NCBI GenBank assembly: GCA_949288145.1
Contig: CASEJD010000121.1
Coordinates: forward strand, 1 to 64,000
Reading direction: 5' to 3'
DNA length: 64,000 nucleotides
Source: an uncultured Coriobacteriia bacterium
GTDB lineage: Bacteria; Actinomycetota; Coriobacteriia; Coriobacteriales; Eggerthellaceae
Shown here: in pieces, positions 39,789 through 48,115 of the stretch
Layout: each line of letters opens with the position of its first letter
Position numbering within the stretch: position 1 is the first letter of the stretch
Made by a program: the position numbers and the translations under genes
The notes under the pieces: generated by a model
What the model saw: the letters and a program-made list of their open reading frames with translations, nothing else
What the model was told of the DNA's origin: nothing
The model's database searches: none

Positions 39789-40136
39789 GTGTTGCCCATC
39801 ATCAAGTCAAGCACTGAGGTATCGCGCGTCTTCACGCAGGGGAAGCGCTTGAACGCGCATTCTCTCACGTTATTGGTATATGAGAGCGAAGAGCAACACG
39901 GCCAGAGTGGTCGTGTTGCTTTTATTGCGGGCAAAAAACTTGGTTGTGCCGTATGGCGCAACCGAGCAAAACGCCGCCTTCGAGCGGTTTGCCGCGAGCT
40001 CGGCGGCCCCTGGGAGGGGCACGACGTCGTGTTCATGGCGCGTCGCTCGACGGCTGACGACCCGTACGTGAAGTTGCTGGCGGACGGCGAAAGGTTGCTT
40101 TCGCGCGCTGGTTTACGGAAGGTCGAATCGGAATGA
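39789..40136 (+). CDS. rnpA: Ribonuclease P protein component
   Basis: A 115-residue protein subunit that aids RNase P RNA in tRNA 5' maturation. The motif [18 protein letters not shown] is the conserved RNR region. GTG start at 39789. Its end overlaps yidD by four bases (ATGA). Classical rpmH-rnpA-yidD-yidC order. Confidence 0.95.
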   Translation: MLPIIKSSTEVSRVFTQGKRLNAHSLTLLVYESEEQHGQSGRVAFIAGKKLGCAVWRNRAKRRLRAVCRELGGPWEGHDVVFMARRSTADDPYVKLLADGERLLSRAGLRKVESE

Positions 40137-40375
40137 GCGCCGTGTGGCAAGCGATCAGGCATGCTCCGGTCAAAGGGGCTGTGTTCTTGGTGCGCTGCTA
40201 CCAGGTGGTCATCTCGCCGCACTTCCCCGGCTGCTGCCGGTTCACGCCCACGTGCTCGCAGTACGCGATCATTGCCTTGAAGCGGTATGGCCTAATCAAA
40301 GGTGGTTGGCTTGCCGTGAAACGTATCGCCCGTTGCAGACCTGGCGGACCGTACGGCTACGATCCTGTGCCGTAA
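40133..40375 (+). CDS. yidD: Membrane protein insertion efficiency factor YidD
   Basis: An 80-residue membrane-associated protein. Typical sequence [20 protein letters not shown] and [20 protein letters not shown] with three to four Cys. Starts within the rnpA stop. It is thought to assist YidC-dependent insertion. Confidence 0.95.
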   Translation: MSAVWQAIRHAPVKGAVFLVRCYQVVISPHFPGCCRFTPTCSQYAIIALKRYGLIKGGWLAVKRIARCRPGGPYGYDPVP

Positions 40376-40403
40376 GGCCGCGGACGAGAGGAACTAAAGC
40401 CCA

Positions 40404-41174
40404 ATGTGGGAATTCCTGTTAGATGTCACCTTTGACATCATCAACTTCTTCTACAGCTTTGTAGGTGACTGGGGCATGGCGATCATCATCGTCACCGTCA
40501 TCTTCCGAGCGTGCCTCGCGCCGCTCATGAGCAGGCAGATCAAGTCGTCCTACCATATGCAGAAGCTCCAGCCGCTCATGCAGGAGATTCAGACGAAGTA
40601 CAAGGACGACCCGGTCCGCATGAACGAGGAGATGCAGAAGCTCTACGCCGAGGGTCACTTCAACCCCCTGGCCGGCTGCCTGCCGATGCTCCTGCAGATG
40701 CCGATCTTCATGCTGTTGTTCCAGGTGCTCCGCACTATGGGAGACCGCATCCAGGGCTCCTCGTACGAGTTCTATCATCTCGTGCCGAATCTGACGGAGT
40801 CCCCGTCGGTCGCTATCGGCTCCGGCTTCGTGCACTTCCTTCCCTACCTGATCCTCATGATCATCTTCGCGGGAGCCACGTTCCTGCCCATGGTCTTGCA
40901 GCAGCGCAACACCGAGGGCCCGCAGAAGACTCAGATGATCATCATGGCGGTCGTCATGTCGGTCATGTTCCTCTGGATCGCGTGGGGCTCGCCCGCAGGC
41001 GTTCTGCTCTACTGGGGCACCTCGACGCTCATCGGCATCGCTCAGCAGCAGCTCACGATGCGTCACCTGAGGAAGCTCGACGAGCAGAAGGCGGCCGAGA
41101 CCATCGACATCGAACCGGTCAAAGTCGAGGTCACGCGCAAGGCCAAGAAGAAGCGCCCGACCAAGAAGCACTAA
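40404..41174 (+). CDS. yidC: YidC/Oxa1-type membrane protein insertase
   Basis: A 256-residue insertase of the short Gram-positive type. The conserved Arg of the hydrophilic groove is in IFRACLAPLMSRQ. Hydrophobic helices include MAIIIVTVIFRACLAPL, CLPMLLQMPIFMLLFQVL, FLPYLILMIIFAGATFLP and MIIMAVVMSVMFLWIAW. A basic C-terminal tail (TRKAKKKRPTKKH) fits ribosome contact. No lipobox N-terminus is seen. Confidence 0.95.
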   Translation: MWEFLLDVTFDIINFFYSFVGDWGMAIIIVTVIFRACLAPLMSRQIKSSYHMQKLQPLMQEIQTKYKDDPVRMNEEMQKLYAEGHFNPLAGCLPMLLQMPIFMLLFQVLRTMGDRIQGSSYEFYHLVPNLTESPSVAIGSGFVHFLPYLILMIIFAGATFLPMVLQQRNTEGPQKTQMIIMAVVMSVMFLWIAWGSPAGVLLYWGTSTLIGIAQQQLTMRHLRKLDEQKAAETIDIEPVKVEVTRKAKKKRPTKKH

Positions 41175-41256
41175 GCTCACCTGATTCTGTACGCTGCGGC
41201 AGTCGTCATGGACGGCTGCCGTTGGCATATATACGCACACGTCGAAGGAGACGGAC

Positions 41257-41862
41257 ATGGCAGAAGAGTTCGAAGAGTACGAAGAGACGGTCGAGGAAGC
41301 GAACGAGCTTCCGCTCGACGAAGAGACTGAGTCCGAGGAAGCCGCCGAGGACGCGCTCGCTGCAACCGACGAGCGCCTGCCGGAGGACTTTACGGACGAA
41401 GAGGTGGACGCGGTCGCTGACACGGCCATCGCCGCGCTGCAGGACATCCTGAAGTACTTCGATGTGGGAGAGGTCACCATTGACGAGTACGACGGCGACG
41501 AGGGAGAGCTTATTCTGGACATCACGGGCAACGACCTGGCGGTGCTCATCGGCCGCCACGGCAAGACGCTCGATGCCCTGCAGTTCCTCATCTCGGCCAT
41601 TACCACGCGTACGATGGGCTTCCGTTACCCGGTCGTCGTGGACGTGGAAGGGTACAAGAGCCGCCAGCGCGAGAAGCTTGAGAACCTGGCATACTCGGCC
41701 GCCTACCGCGCTCGCACCCAGCATCGCAGCATCAAATTGCGCCCGATGACCCCGTACGAACGTCGAATTATCCATATCACGCTGCGTGACGAGGAAGGCG
41801 TCGAGACCGCTTCTGAGGGCGAGGGATCCGCACGTCACGTCGTGGTGATTCCTACGGAGTAG
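41257..41862 (+). CDS. Jag/KhpB RNA-binding protein
   Basis: A 201-residue KH-R3H protein that in Gram-positives regulates cell elongation with KhpA. The usual Jag_N domain is replaced by an acidic stretch of about 55 residues (EEFEEYEETVEEANE). The KH domain has LIGRHGKTLDALQFLIS and the R3H domain has LRPMTPYERRIIHITLRDEE. Lies between yidC and rsmG, ended by a terminator. Confidence 0.9.
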   Translation: MAEEFEEYEETVEEANELPLDEETESEEAAEDALAATDERLPEDFTDEEVDAVADTAIAALQDILKYFDVGEVTIDEYDGDEGELILDITGNDLAVLIGRHGKTLDALQFLISAITTRTMGFRYPVVVDVEGYKSRQREKLENLAYSAAYRARTQHRSIKLRPMTPYERRIIHITLRDEEGVETASEGEGSARHVVVIPTE

Positions 41863-41890
41863 CGAAGCGGGATAGTCGATTGTGAGCTAG

Positions 41891-41918
41891 AAGGCCGGCT
41901 GAGGTTTCAGCCGGCCTT
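41891..41918 (+). terminator. Terminator after jag
   Basis: AAGGCCGGCTGA (41891-41902) pairs with TCAGCCGGCCTT (41907-41918). Confidence 0.7.
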
Positions 41919-41950
41919 GCGCGTTGATGGAAGACCAGGGAGAGACCGAT

Positions 41951-42640
41951 ATGGATATCTTTGAGCCGCCTGTTGTGACGGACGAGCAGCGAAGCTTGCT
42001 GGAAGGACACCTGCGCGGTGTGCTCGAGGCAAATAAGGTGCATAACCTCACGCGTATCGACACATGGGAGGACGGGTTGCTGTTGCATGTCGAGGACTCG
42101 CTTGTGGGCCTTCCAGAGATTCAGGAGGCGCCGGATGGCCGCTATGCGGACCTTGGAACAGGCGGGGGGTTCCCGGGCGTGCCGGTGGCTGTCATGACAG
42201 GACGCGAGACGCTGCTCGTCGATTCGGTGCAGAAGAAGATGGTCGCGGTCCAAGAGATAGTGGATTCGCTCGGGTTGTCAGACCGTGTGAGCACGTATGG
42301 CGGGCGCATCGAGGATTTGGCGAAAGAAAAGCCGCAGGTGTTCTCGGTCATCTCGGCGCGCGCTCTGAGCGCGCTTCCGTCATTGCTGGAGCTCGCGGTG
42401 CCGCTCCTGCAAGATGGCGGACGGCTGGTGTGCTATAAATCGCAGCTTCCTGACAACGAGCTGGAGCATGCGCGGGCATTGGAGGAGAAGCTTGCCATGC
42501 GCCTGGTCTCCGAACGTCATGTGCTCTTGAGCGATGGTGTGACTGAGCGGTGCATCGTCGTATTCGAGCGGTGCGGAGAACCCCGTGTCAAGCTACCGCG
42601 GCGCGTTGGCAGCGCTCAGAAGAACCCGTATCGTGCATAG
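41951..42640 (+). CDS. rsmG: 16S rRNA (guanine-N7)-methyltransferase G
   Basis: GidB-type methyltransferase (229 residues) that modifies G527 of 16S rRNA; loss gives low-level streptomycin resistance in other bacteria. SAM-binding motif YADLGTGGGFPGVPVAV, and ARALSALPSLLELAVPLL later. The ATG at 41951 has GGGAGA upstream and is preferred to a start at 41924. Located just before parA, as in many bacteria. Confidence 0.94.
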   Translation: MDIFEPPVVTDEQRSLLEGHLRGVLEANKVHNLTRIDTWEDGLLLHVEDSLVGLPEIQEAPDGRYADLGTGGGFPGVPVAVMTGRETLLVDSVQKKMVAVQEIVDSLGLSDRVSTYGGRIEDLAKEKPQVFSVISARALSALPSLLELAVPLLQDGGRLVCYKSQLPDNELEHARALEEKLAMRLVSERHVLLSDGVTERCIVVFERCGEPRVKLPRRVGSAQKNPYRA

Positions 42641-42688
42641 TTGGTTTTGGCCGGTGGAAAAGCCGGTCAATTCCGCGCAAAGTTCGTG

Positions 42689-42711
42689 CCGCCCCCTGAA
42701 ACTGGGGGCGG
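42689..42711 (+). terminator. Hairpin between rsmG and parA
   Basis: CCGCCCCC (42689-42696) pairs with GGGGGCGG (42704-42711); weak T-rich tail. Confidence 0.6.
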
Positions 42712-42755
42712 TTGTCGTATTATGGGGTGTGCATCCCAACGAACAGACCTTGCAG

Positions 42756-42771
42756 TGTTTCACGTGAAACA
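42756..42771. promoter_or_regulatory. parS: parS site (perfect) upstream of parA
   Basis: TGTTTCACGTGAAACA, 36 bases before the parA start. A possible -10 TATTAT lies at 42718-42723, so ParB bound here could autoregulate the operon. Confidence 0.92.
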
Positions 42772-42807
42772 CTTGGCAATAGAACACCGCGTGGAAAAGA
42801 GGTATTG

Positions 42808-43836
42808 GTGGGATTCTTCGATGGTCTGAAACGAGATAAAAAGGCAGCAGAGACTATCGCCAGTGTGAAGCGCGAGCAGGAGGCAGCCCAGGCTGACCCT
42901 GAGATTCCCGACATCGAGGACATTCCGGTCATCGAGCGCGAAGTCCCGTATCTGCGCGATGATTCGCAGCCTGCCGCGCGCATGAACGCGACCGCTGATT
43001 CCGAGAGCGAGTCAGTAGTGGAGCGCGAGATCAAGACGTACGCCGAAAAAGCGCGCGTTCACCATGTCATTGGCACGACGAAGGTTCTGGCTATCATCAA
43101 CCAGAAAGGTGGCGTCGGAAAGTCGACGACCGCTATCAACCTGTCTGCGACTATTGCTGCCGCGGGCAAGCAGGTATTGCTCGTGGACCTTGACCCGCAG
43201 GGCAACGCTTCGAGCGGTCTGGGTATCGAGAAGGGCCGTGTCGAGCATTGCATCTACGACGTGCTCCTGAACGACGTGCCGATCGAGGAAGCCATCATTC
43301 CGGATGTTTGCGAAGGACTCGACGTGGTGCCTGCTACCATCAACCTGGCCGGTGCTGAAGTGGAGCTCGTCTCGGAGATGGCGCGTGAGAACCGTCTGCG
43401 CGACGCGGTCGGCTCTCTGCGCGGCAAGTACGACTACGTTTTCATCGATTGCCCGCCCTCCCTGGGTCTGCTCACGGTCAACGCGCTTGTCGCCGCTGAC
43501 AAGTTGCTCATTCCCATCCAATGCGAGTTCTACGCTCTGGAAGGTGTGACAAAACTCCTTGATTCAATGAAGCGTGTCAAAAGTCGCCTGAATCCGAAGT
43601 TGGATATCTTCGGTGTCCTTTTGACCATGTACGACGGCCGCACGACGCTTTCGCGCCAGGTTGCCGACGAAGTGCGCCAGTTCTTCGGGCGCACGGTGTT
43701 CGAGACGATGATCCCGCGCACGGTCAAGCTGTCTGAGGCTCCCAGCTTCGGGCAGCCTATCAATGAGTATGACCCGACGGGCAAAGGCGCGCAGGCGTAC
43801 GGTGATCTTGCGAAGGAAGTGATTAAGCGTGGGTAA
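42808..43836 (+). CDS. parA: Chromosome-partitioning ATPase ParA/Soj with N-terminal extension
   Basis: Walker-type ATPase (342 residues) that drives origin segregation with ParB. The deviant Walker A KGGVGKST is at residues 100-107 instead of the usual position near 10-17. DLDPQGNASSGLG and FIDCPPSLGLLTVNAL follow. The first 90 residues are charged and acidic (IPDIEDIPVIEREV), probably disordered. GTG at 42808 with GAGG upstream. The gene overlaps parB by eight bases. Confidence 0.95.
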   Translation: MGFFDGLKRDKKAAETIASVKREQEAAQADPEIPDIEDIPVIEREVPYLRDDSQPAARMNATADSESESVVEREIKTYAEKARVHHVIGTTKVLAIINQKGGVGKSTTAINLSATIAAAGKQVLLVDLDPQGNASSGLGIEKGRVEHCIYDVLLNDVPIEEAIIPDVCEGLDVVPATINLAGAEVELVSEMARENRLRDAVGSLRGKYDYVFIDCPPSLGLLTVNALVAADKLLIPIQCEFYALEGVTKLLDSMKRVKSRLNPKLDIFGVLLTMYDGRTTLSRQVADEVRQFFGRTVFETMIPRTVKLSEAPSFGQPINEYDPTGKGAQAYGDLAKEVIKRG

Positions 43837-44968
43837 GAAGTCGCGGAAGGGTCTCGGCCGTGGCCTGAGCTCTCTGTTGGGCGACAGCTACGATGAGGCA
43901 GCGCCGTCTCGTCGCGCTCCTGAGACCGTCATCAACGAAGAGGCCGCCGAGAATGCCAAAGTGGTGGAACGTGAGGCTTCCCGCCCGGCATACCAGCAGC
44001 CGAAGCCCGAACAGCAGCCCGAGCGTTCCGCCGAGCTGCGCCCGCGCGAGGTCGAGCGTGTGCACGAGGTCGCGCAAACACAGGCAGCTGAGGCCGCCCA
44101 GCCGGTCGTTCGCCCCCGGGTAGACCAACCGACGACGCTCGCCACGCCCGAGCAAGGCGCGTCGGTGCGCGAGATGGCCGAGCGTCGTTTGGACGAGCTA
44201 CCGCTCGACTCCATCCAGCCGAACCCTGAGCAGCCGCGCACGAACTTCAAGAAGGAAGACCTTGAAGAGCTTGCAGCCTCCATTGAGAAGGAAGGCTTGC
44301 TGCAACCAATCGTCGTGCGCAAGGTGGGCGATCATTATCAGATTATCGCCGGCGAACGTCGTTGGCAGGCCTGCCGCACCCTCGGCCTGCAGTCCGTTCC
44401 TGTGCGCATCAAGGAAGCCGACGACGACAAGGCGCTTGAGCTCGCGCTCATCGAGAACGTGCAGCGTTCCGACTTGAACCCCATCGAAGAGGCGTACGGT
44501 TACAAGCGTCTGATGGACCGTCGTCATATGACGCAATCCGAAGTGGCGCAGGCGGTTTCGAAAGGCCGTTCTACCATCGCCAACGCCCTTCGCCTGCTCG
44601 AGCTTCCTGAGGCCGCGCAACAGCTTCTCTTCGAGGAGAAGATTACGGCGGGCCATGCGCGCGCTATCCTGGCCGTCCCAACGAAAGAGGGACGCCAGAA
44701 GCTGACCGAACGCCTGGCGAACGAGAAGCTTTCTGTGCGCGAGACGGAAGCGCTCGCGCGACTGATGGCAGGTCGTGAAGCGCAGAAGGATGCACCGGTT
44801 CACCGGACTCCTACGCCGAAGTCGTTCAAGAAGGCCGCTCGCAGCCTGCGCGAGACGCTCGGCACCAACGTGCGCGTGAAGACGGTTCAAGGTAAAAATA
44901 AGATCGAGATTGAGTTCGCTGACGAGAATGACCTTGAGCGTATCTTCGGCTTGATCACGCATCAATAG
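43829..44968 (+). CDS. parB: Chromosome-partitioning protein ParB
   Basis: CTP-dependent DNA clamp (379 residues) that loads at parS. A linker of about 110 disordered Gln/Glu/Pro-rich residues precedes the core: LPLDSIQPNPEQPRTNFK, the CTP-binding box AGERRWQACR, and LALIENVQRSDLNPIEEAYG. A helix-turn-helix has MTQSEVAQAVSKGRSTIANA, and a C-terminal dimer domain follows. GTG start at 43829 inside the parA end. Confidence 0.97.
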   Translation: MGKKSRKGLGRGLSSLLGDSYDEAAPSRRAPETVINEEAAENAKVVEREASRPAYQQPKPEQQPERSAELRPREVERVHEVAQTQAAEAAQPVVRPRVDQPTTLATPEQGASVREMAERRLDELPLDSIQPNPEQPRTNFKKEDLEELAASIEKEGLLQPIVVRKVGDHYQIIAGERRWQACRTLGLQSVPVRIKEADDDKALELALIENVQRSDLNPIEEAYGYKRLMDRRHMTQSEVAQAVSKGRSTIANALRLLELPEAAQQLLFEEKITAGHARAILAVPTKEGRQKLTERLANEKLSVRETEALARLMAGREAQKDAPVHRTPTPKSFKKAARSLRETLGTNVRVKTVQGKNKIEIEFADENDLERIFGLITHQ

Positions 44969-44991
44969 CGCTCGGAAGAATCGAGGCTCTG

Positions 44992-45011
44992 AAACGCTTC
45001 CTCAGGCGTTT
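44992..45011 (+). terminator. Terminator of parB
   Basis: AAACGC (44992-44997) and GCGTTT (45006-45011) with following TTTAAT. Short stem. Confidence 0.5.
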
Positions 45012-45050
45012 TAATAGTAAAGGTCGAGTCCGAGTTCGATATACAGAAAA

Positions 45051-45093
45051 CAAGGCCTGAGAATCGACGAGAACGTCTGACTCTCAGGCCTTG
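45051..45093. terminator. Bidirectional hairpin between parB and rlmN
   Basis: CAAGGCCTGAGA (45051-45062) pairs with TCTCAGGCCTTG (45082-45093), serving the converging parB and rlmN. Confidence 0.75.
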
Positions 45094-45134
45094 ACTCATA
45101 TGGAGGAAAAATCCCCTTAAAATAGCCTGCTCGC

Positions 45135-46178
45135 TTACCGAAGCGCGTTCTTCAACTGACCGCACGCGCCTTCGATGTCGGAACCGCGCGAATCGCGTAC
45201 GGTGGTCTCGACGCCGGCTGCCTCCATCTGGCTGACCCAGCGTGCGCGGGTCTTCGCGGACGCTGGTTGGAACGGAGAGCCGGCCACTTCGTTGAACGGC
45301 AGAATGTTCACGTGGCAGAGCAACCCGCGGCAGAACTCCTTGAGTGCGTTGAGGTGCGTCTCGTCATCGTTCAAATCTTTCAACAGCAGGTACTCAAGGC
45401 TCACGCGCCGCCCGCTCTGCTCGATGTAGCGCTCGAGCGCGGTGTGCAGGTGATGCAGCGGCGCGTTCGTCATGTGCGGCATAAGGGCGTCGCGCGTAGC
45501 CTGAACGGCCGAATGGAGCGACACCGCCAGCGTGAACTGCTCCGGCTCGCTTGCCAGGCGTTCGATGCCCTTCAAGATGCCGCACGTCGAAATGGTGATA
45601 TGCCGTGCGCCAATGCCCAGCCCGTCTTTCGCGTTCATGAAACGCAGCGCGGCAAGGGTGTTGTCATAGTTCAGGAACGGTTCGCCCTGGCCCATGGCGA
45701 CCACGTTGCTGACGCGCATGTCCATGTCTTGACCAGCGAGCACGATCTGGTCGACCATCTCGCCGGGCGTGAGGTTGCGCACGAATCCTTCCTTGCCGGT
45801 CGCGCAGAACGCGCAGCCGATGGCGCAGCCTACTTGCGTGGAGAAGCACACGGTCAACCGCTGAGGGCTTCCTTGCGCGTTCGTGTCCTTCGACGGCATG
45901 GCAACAGTCTCAACGCCGGAACCGTCGTGAAACTGCCACACGTACTTGCGCGTGCCGTCTTTCGACACGCGACGATCGAGCATTGTGGGCACAGTGAGCG
46001 GCGCCCGCTCCGCCAGCTCCGCGCGCAGCGTCTTCGGCAGGTCGGTCATGTCATCGTACGACCGCACCCCGCGCTGGTAGAGCCATTGAACGATCTGTTT
46101 CGTGCGGAATCGAGGTTGCCCCAGCTCTTCGAACAGGCGCTCGAGGCCCTCCCGCGAATATGCCTTGATAGTGTCCAT
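45135..46178 (-). CDS. rlmN: Dual-specificity RNA methyltransferase RlmN
   Basis: Radical SAM methylase (347 residues) acting on A2503 of 23S rRNA and A37 of some tRNAs. Cluster motif CAIGCAFCATG (C-x3-C-x2-C), VAMGQGEPFLNY and the typical C-terminus with ETTVRDSRGSDIEGACGQL. The start MDTIKAYSREG at 46178 is favoured because the upstream ATG at 46187 overlaps a TATAAT box. There is no ribosome site, so the message may be leaderless. Confidence 0.93.
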   Translation of the reverse strand: MDTIKAYSREGLERLFEELGQPRFRTKQIVQWLYQRGVRSYDDMTDLPKTLRAELAERAPLTVPTMLDRRVSKDGTRKYVWQFHDGSGVETVAMPSKDTNAQGSPQRLTVCFSTQVGCAIGCAFCATGKEGFVRNLTPGEMVDQIVLAGQDMDMRVSNVVAMGQGEPFLNYDNTLAALRFMNAKDGLGIGARHITISTCGILKGIERLASEPEQFTLAVSLHSAVQATRDALMPHMTNAPLHHLHTALERYIEQSGRRVSLEYLLLKDLNDDETHLNALKEFCRGLLCHVNILPFNEVAGSPFQPASAKTRARWVSQMEAAGVETTVRDSRGSDIEGACGQLKNALR

Positions 46179-46185
46179 GGCCCTC

Positions 46186-46191
46186 ATTATA
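46186..46191 (-). promoter_or_regulatory. -10 box just upstream of rlmN
   Basis: Minus strand TATAAT at 46191-46186, ending seven bases before the rlmN ATG, as in leaderless genes. No clear -35. Confidence 0.5.
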
Positions 46192-46296
46192 GGGTGCGTT
46201 TGCTATACTTCATGCGGCGTTACGAGGCGCATGAAATGCGCATGCTTCGGCGCGCGCCCGCGAGTCCGCAGGCGCAGGAGCGATCGAAAGGACATC

Positions 46297-47247
46297 ATGG
46301 GTTCCATCAAGCCTGAGAACGTCCGCGTGGCATTGTTTGCCGGCGGTAATAGCGACGAGCGCGAGATTTCCCTGGCTTCGGGCCGCGGCGCGGGCGCCGC
46401 GCTGCGCGAGGCCGGTTTTTCCGTCACCGAGTTTGACCCTGCGTCGAAGCAGGACCTTCAGGATGTGATCGCTGGCGATTTCGACGTCGCGTTCCTGTGC
46501 ATGCACGGCAAGATGGGCGAGGACGGCACGCTGCAGGGCTTCCTTGAGATGATTGACCTGCCGTACATCGGCCCGGGCGTGTGGTCGAGCGCCCTTGCCA
46601 TGGACAAGGTGAAGTCGAAGGTCTTCTACGAGCGTGCGGGCATCTCCACGCCGCGCTCGCTCACGCTGAACAGCCCTGACGATTACACCGCCGAAGAGAT
46701 TGTCGCCCAGGTGGGCGAGAATTGCGTCGTGAAGGCTGCCACCGAGGGTAGCGCGCTCGGCGTGTACATCGTGAACGGCGCTGCTGAGGTTGCGGACGCC
46801 GTGCAAAAGGTGTTCGAGATTGATTCCGAGGCCTTGGCCGAGACCTTCGTCAGCGGCACCGAGCTCACGTGCGCGGTCATCGGCAACGACGATGTGCAGG
46901 TGTTGCCGGTCATCCAGATTGTCCCGCGCGGCGAGTTCTATGACTTCGATTCGAAGTACGCTCCTGACGGTTCGCAGCATCTCTGCCCTGCTCCGCTCGA
47001 CGCCGAGACCACGGCGCGCGTGCAGGAAACTGCCATCGCCGCGCACCGCGCGCTCGGGTGCCGTGGCGTGTCTCGTACAGACATCATCCTGGACGAGAAC
47101 GGCGAATGCTGGGTTCTCGAGACGAACACGCTGCCGGGCATGACCGAGACCTCGCTGCTGCCGGACGCTGGCCGCGCCGCGGGCATCGAATTCCCGGAGC
47201 TCTGCACGAAGCTCATCGAGCTGGCGCTCGAAGGGGCCGAGAAATAA
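46297..47247 (+). CDS. ddl: D-alanine-D-alanine ligase
   Basis: ATP-grasp ligase (316 residues) making the D-Ala-D-Ala of peptidoglycan. It has LFAGGNSDEREISLASG, FLCMHGKMGEDGTLQGFLEM, ATP-grasp loop KAATEGSALGVY and C-terminal LETNTLPGMTETSLLP. The start at 46297 with AGGA is used; a longer frame upstream is not supported. Divergent from rlmN. Confidence 0.95.
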   Translation: MGSIKPENVRVALFAGGNSDEREISLASGRGAGAALREAGFSVTEFDPASKQDLQDVIAGDFDVAFLCMHGKMGEDGTLQGFLEMIDLPYIGPGVWSSALAMDKVKSKVFYERAGISTPRSLTLNSPDDYTAEEIVAQVGENCVVKAATEGSALGVYIVNGAAEVADAVQKVFEIDSEALAETFVSGTELTCAVIGNDDVQVLPVIQIVPRGEFYDFDSKYAPDGSQHLCPAPLDAETTARVQETAIAAHRALGCRGVSRTDIILDENGECWVLETNTLPGMTETSLLPDAGRAAGIEFPELCTKLIELALEGAEK

Positions 47248-47345
47248 CGAGATCTGGCATGCGCTCTGTACAGCGTGCGTTCGATAGGAGAAGAAGCTAA
47301 TCCTCCTGCGCTGCACGGCGAGTTTCATAGAAATGAACAACGGGG

Positions 47346-47361
47346 TGTTTCACGTGAAACA
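47346..47361. promoter_or_regulatory. parS: parS site (perfect) downstream of ddl
   Basis: TGTTTCACGTGAAACA in the convergent space between ddl and a hypothetical gene. Confidence 0.9.
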
Positions 47362-47406
47362 TCCCGTTGTGTTATCTCAGAAAAGTTGCGTGCGATTGAT
47401 CGTTCG

Positions 47407-48051
47407 TTAGAAAAGCCCGCAGGATTTCAGCCCGAACATGAGCATGGCGACTACAGCAAGCAGGAAAATCCAGCTCACGATGTAGCAACCGATGTTCTTC
47501 TGACGTCCTTGCTCGATGAGCTTCTCGGAAATCTTTTCGCGTGATTTCAAAAGGACGGTACCTTTTTCGCGCGGCGGGAACGGAACGCGTTCGGTGGGCA
47601 TCCATGAATCAGGCGCTGCTTGCAGCTGCTCTAACGCACCAGGTCCCAACGAAAGCTGCGGGCGCACGCCTTCGCCGATAAGCTTGCGCGCTCGCTCGAT
47701 GAACGGATTCACCGTGTCAGATTGCAACGGGTCGTACGCGATCACGGCTGCTTGACCCCAGTACACGCCCGGCTCGGGCATCTCGGAGAACGCGACGAAC
47801 GAGAGCACGCCCACGAGCGTCCAACCTTTCGCCTCGCAGAGGCTGAGCTCATGTGTCGTGGTCTCGTCGAAGAACCCGAGGCGCGCGCCGAAACGGTTCA
47901 CCAGCCATGCGCGACGCACACCATCTTCGCGCGTGATTTCAATCTCATACCGGTCGCCAACGATGGAGTCGGCGTTCATGAGGACGGCGCCGTCTTTCTT
48001 CTCAAGTGTGTCGAAACGTGCGTACGTGCCGTAGTACGGGAAGTCTGCCAT
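47407..48051 (-). CDS. Hypothetical protein with C-terminal membrane anchor
   Basis: Not recognised. The 214-residue product begins MADFPYYGTYARFDTLEKKD and has a soluble N-terminal domain of about 150 residues, including AKGWTLVGVLSFVAFSE and FIERARKLIGEGVRPQLSLG. A basic linker (EKISEKLIEQGRQKN) leads to a single C-terminal helix, IGCYIVSWIFLLAVVAMLMF, so it is tail-anchored-like with the bulk in the cytosol. No signal peptide. The start at 48051 has AAGGAGAAAAC upstream. Divergent from the DinG-like gene. Confidence 0.75.
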   Translation of the reverse strand: MADFPYYGTYARFDTLEKKDGAVLMNADSIVGDRYEIEITREDGVRRAWLVNRFGARLGFFDETTTHELSLCEAKGWTLVGVLSFVAFSEMPEPGVYWGQAAVIAYDPLQSDTVNPFIERARKLIGEGVRPQLSLGPGALEQLQAAPDSWMPTERVPFPPREKGTVLLKSREKISEKLIEQGRQKNIGCYIVSWIFLLAVVAMLMFGLKSCGLF

Positions 48052-48115
48052 GTTTTCTCCTTGAGAAGACGGGAACGGTCAAGTTGGTGTGAAAAATCAT
48101 GATAGATTGAACATC

